Positions 62,768 to 64,000 of a stretch of DNA of 64,000 bases are shown here, piece after piece. Every line of letters begins with the position of its first letter. Position 1 is the stretch's first letter. Made by a program: the position numbers and the translations under genes. The stretch is taken from positions 47,736,011 to 47,800,010 of the forward strand of contig CM070873.1 of the NCBI GenBank assembly GCA_036365515.1. Reading direction: 5' to 3'. The notes under the pieces are model-generated. The model was given only the letters and a program-made list of their open reading frames with translations. It did no database searches and was not told the origin of the DNA. The DNA is from Torymus aiolomorphi. Taxonomy: Eukaryota > Arthropoda > Insecta > Hymenoptera > Torymidae.

Positions 62768-63985
62768 CCCATTCCGTACGAAAATTTCAACACCCTATTC
62801 CCATGGGCTGTGACTCCAATAGAGTACAGAGTGCTGTTTCGCGTGCTTTACGAGTGCTGTTTCGCGTGCCATGTCGTGGCAGCACGCGTGTGGAACGTTT
62901 AGTATTTATATCTTATAGTGTAGAAAGGTCTCGCCAGTTATCCTCTGCGCATGTGCGCACCGCCAGTTGATCTCAGAGAAATGTAGCTATGTTAACTTCT
63001 GACAAAAATATTTATACTAAAACTTCGAAGAAAAGGAAGAGGGAACAGCCATCGAATATCGAATTGAAAGCCTTATCAAAAATGCAGATTGAAAATGTTA
63101 ACATGAAAACATCCATTGTAGCCAAAATCAACATCATTATAATGAATTTTAATATGTTACCTAAACAAAAAAAAGGCCTAGCTTTTCTAAAAATAATGAA
63201 AATTTTTAAAAATTACATTAAAAAATAATGATTCTAATTTTTCATCTTGTATTAGTAATTTTTTTAAGTTTAATAAGAATGTTTTTAGATTCCTTTTTCA
63301 AATTTTATGAATTTTAAGTACTACAACGAGTGAATATAATTAAATTCAATCGTAAAAAAAAAATGCTTTTTATTATTATTTATTAAATTTTATGAAATAC
63401 TATCATTGCTGCCTTTTGCTTGTAATTTTGTATCTTGTATAAGTGAATTTTATAATTCTGTATCGTATAATATTTTTCCGTAGGTATTAATGCCTAATAT
63501 TTTACTAATGTTTTACTAATATTTTACTAATATTCACTAATGTATAACTTTTTATATTTGCTATTGAAATAAATTTTAAAAATTTCAAATGTATTATCAA
63601 TTTATTTCTATGCCTTTTTTTAATAATAATAAATATAAATTTTTTTAGTATTTCTTTATTTTTGCAAAAGTAAACATAAATATATATTGAAATGTAATGA
63701 TATTATACATAATAAAAGTATTAAATATACATTGTAATTTTGTAAATAACTTATTATTAATAAATAAGTTCGCTTTTTCTTTCAAATCAGCTGGCGGTGC
63801 GCACATGCGCAGAGGATAACTGGCGAGACCTTTCTACACTATAAGATATAAATACTAAACGTTCCACATAACACACGTGCTGCCACGACATGGCACGCGA
63901 AACAGCACTCGTACAGCACGCGAAACAGCACTCTGTACTCTATTGGAGTCACAGCCATGGAGTACTTTTTTTTAGCGGAATGGTT
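62768..63985. mobile_element. ~1.2-kb element with ~200-bp terminal inverted repeats
   Basis: 62800-62972 and 63786-63965 are inverted copies with high identity, including GCCAGTTATCCTCTGCGCAT and GGAACGTTTAGTATTTATAT with their complements. Each arm has GAGTGCTGTTTCGCGTGC twice, about 23 bp apart. The outermost ends are less exact (CCATTCCGTACGAAAA and its partner near 63968-63985). The A+T-rich centre holds one 79-codon frame. Confidence 0.75.
62989..63228 (+). CDS. Small basic ORF inside the terminal-inverted-repeat element, doubtful
   Basis: A 79-codon frame lies directly inside the left inverted repeat of the element at 62768-63985. It encodes a lysine-rich product with an NLS-like cluster (KTSKKRKREQ near residues 11-20) and ends in a basic tail. 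Its position between the repeats suggests a remnant of a transposon-encoded DNA-binding protein. No family motif is recognised, and A+T-rich composition can produce K/I/N-rich frames by chance. Confidence 0.25.
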   Translation: MLTSDKNIYTKTSKKRKREQPSNIELKALSKMQIENVNMKTSIVAKINIIIMNFNMLPKQKKGLAFLKIMKIFKNYIKK

Positions 63986-64000
63986 TTCTAACCTCACTTT

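Overview
The window looks like insect nuclear DNA, probably hymenopteran (a parasitoid wasp is a guess). The background is strongly A+T-rich and is broken by short G+C-rich, CpG-undepleted islands. There is a DD34D mariner element, long dinucleotide microsatellites, intron-containing genes with insect-style splice sites, and a CAAAATG start context. No bacterial or organellar operon, rRNA operon or CRISPR array is visible. Only two protein-coding loci can be supported, and both appear only as exons. The first is a minus-strand first coding exon with a signal or anchor sequence (24990-25167) inside a CpG-rich island. The second is a plus-strand gene with two phase-compatible coding exons (56727-56813 and 57710-58109). 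I recognise neither protein. Both genes run out of the window through large introns.

Layout. 1-4.3 kb: a TA-flanked non-autonomous element, a palindrome with a (CT)n(TA)n microsatellite at its apex, and a nearly intact mariner with a single frameshift. 4.3-9.6 kb: one imperfect 5.4-kb palindrome with 2.0- and 2.7-kb arms. Its right arm holds a later MITE with an 8-bp target duplication, and its outer breakpoint lies inside another MITE. 9.9-13.2 kb: a trimeric ~490-bp higher-order satellite, a 30-bp tandem repeat and dispersed direct repeats. 17-24 kb: repeat clusters, two repeats carrying internal CA tracts, hairpins and MITEs. 24.8-26.1 kb: the CpG island with the secreted or membrane protein exon. 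27-28.3 kb: a 5S-rRNA-like fragment and a 0.7-kb palindrome. 30.6 and 34.8-35.1 kb: Helitron-like termini, two of them in tandem. 36.6-38.4 kb: two TA-flanked elements. 38.9-52.3 kb: several CpG-rich islands that may be regulatory, plus palindromic elements. 52.7-54.0 kb: a TIR element carrying a tRNA-like Pol III unit, and a TTAA-flanked MITE. 56.7-58.1 kb: the plus-strand gene. 58.6-64.0 kb: a dense run of foldback elements with iterated subterminal repeats, hairpins, a (TG)n tract, and a final element with ~200-bp terminal inverted repeats.

The main theme is the density of inverted-repeat DNA. More than fifteen elements fold on themselves, and several carry short tandem or iterated repeats just inside their ends. 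Many could form long hairpins if transcribed, for example inside introns of the two genes, and so are candidate hairpin-RNA/endo-siRNA sources. That link is inference. The sequence itself shows only the inverted repeats, target duplications and iterated arrays.
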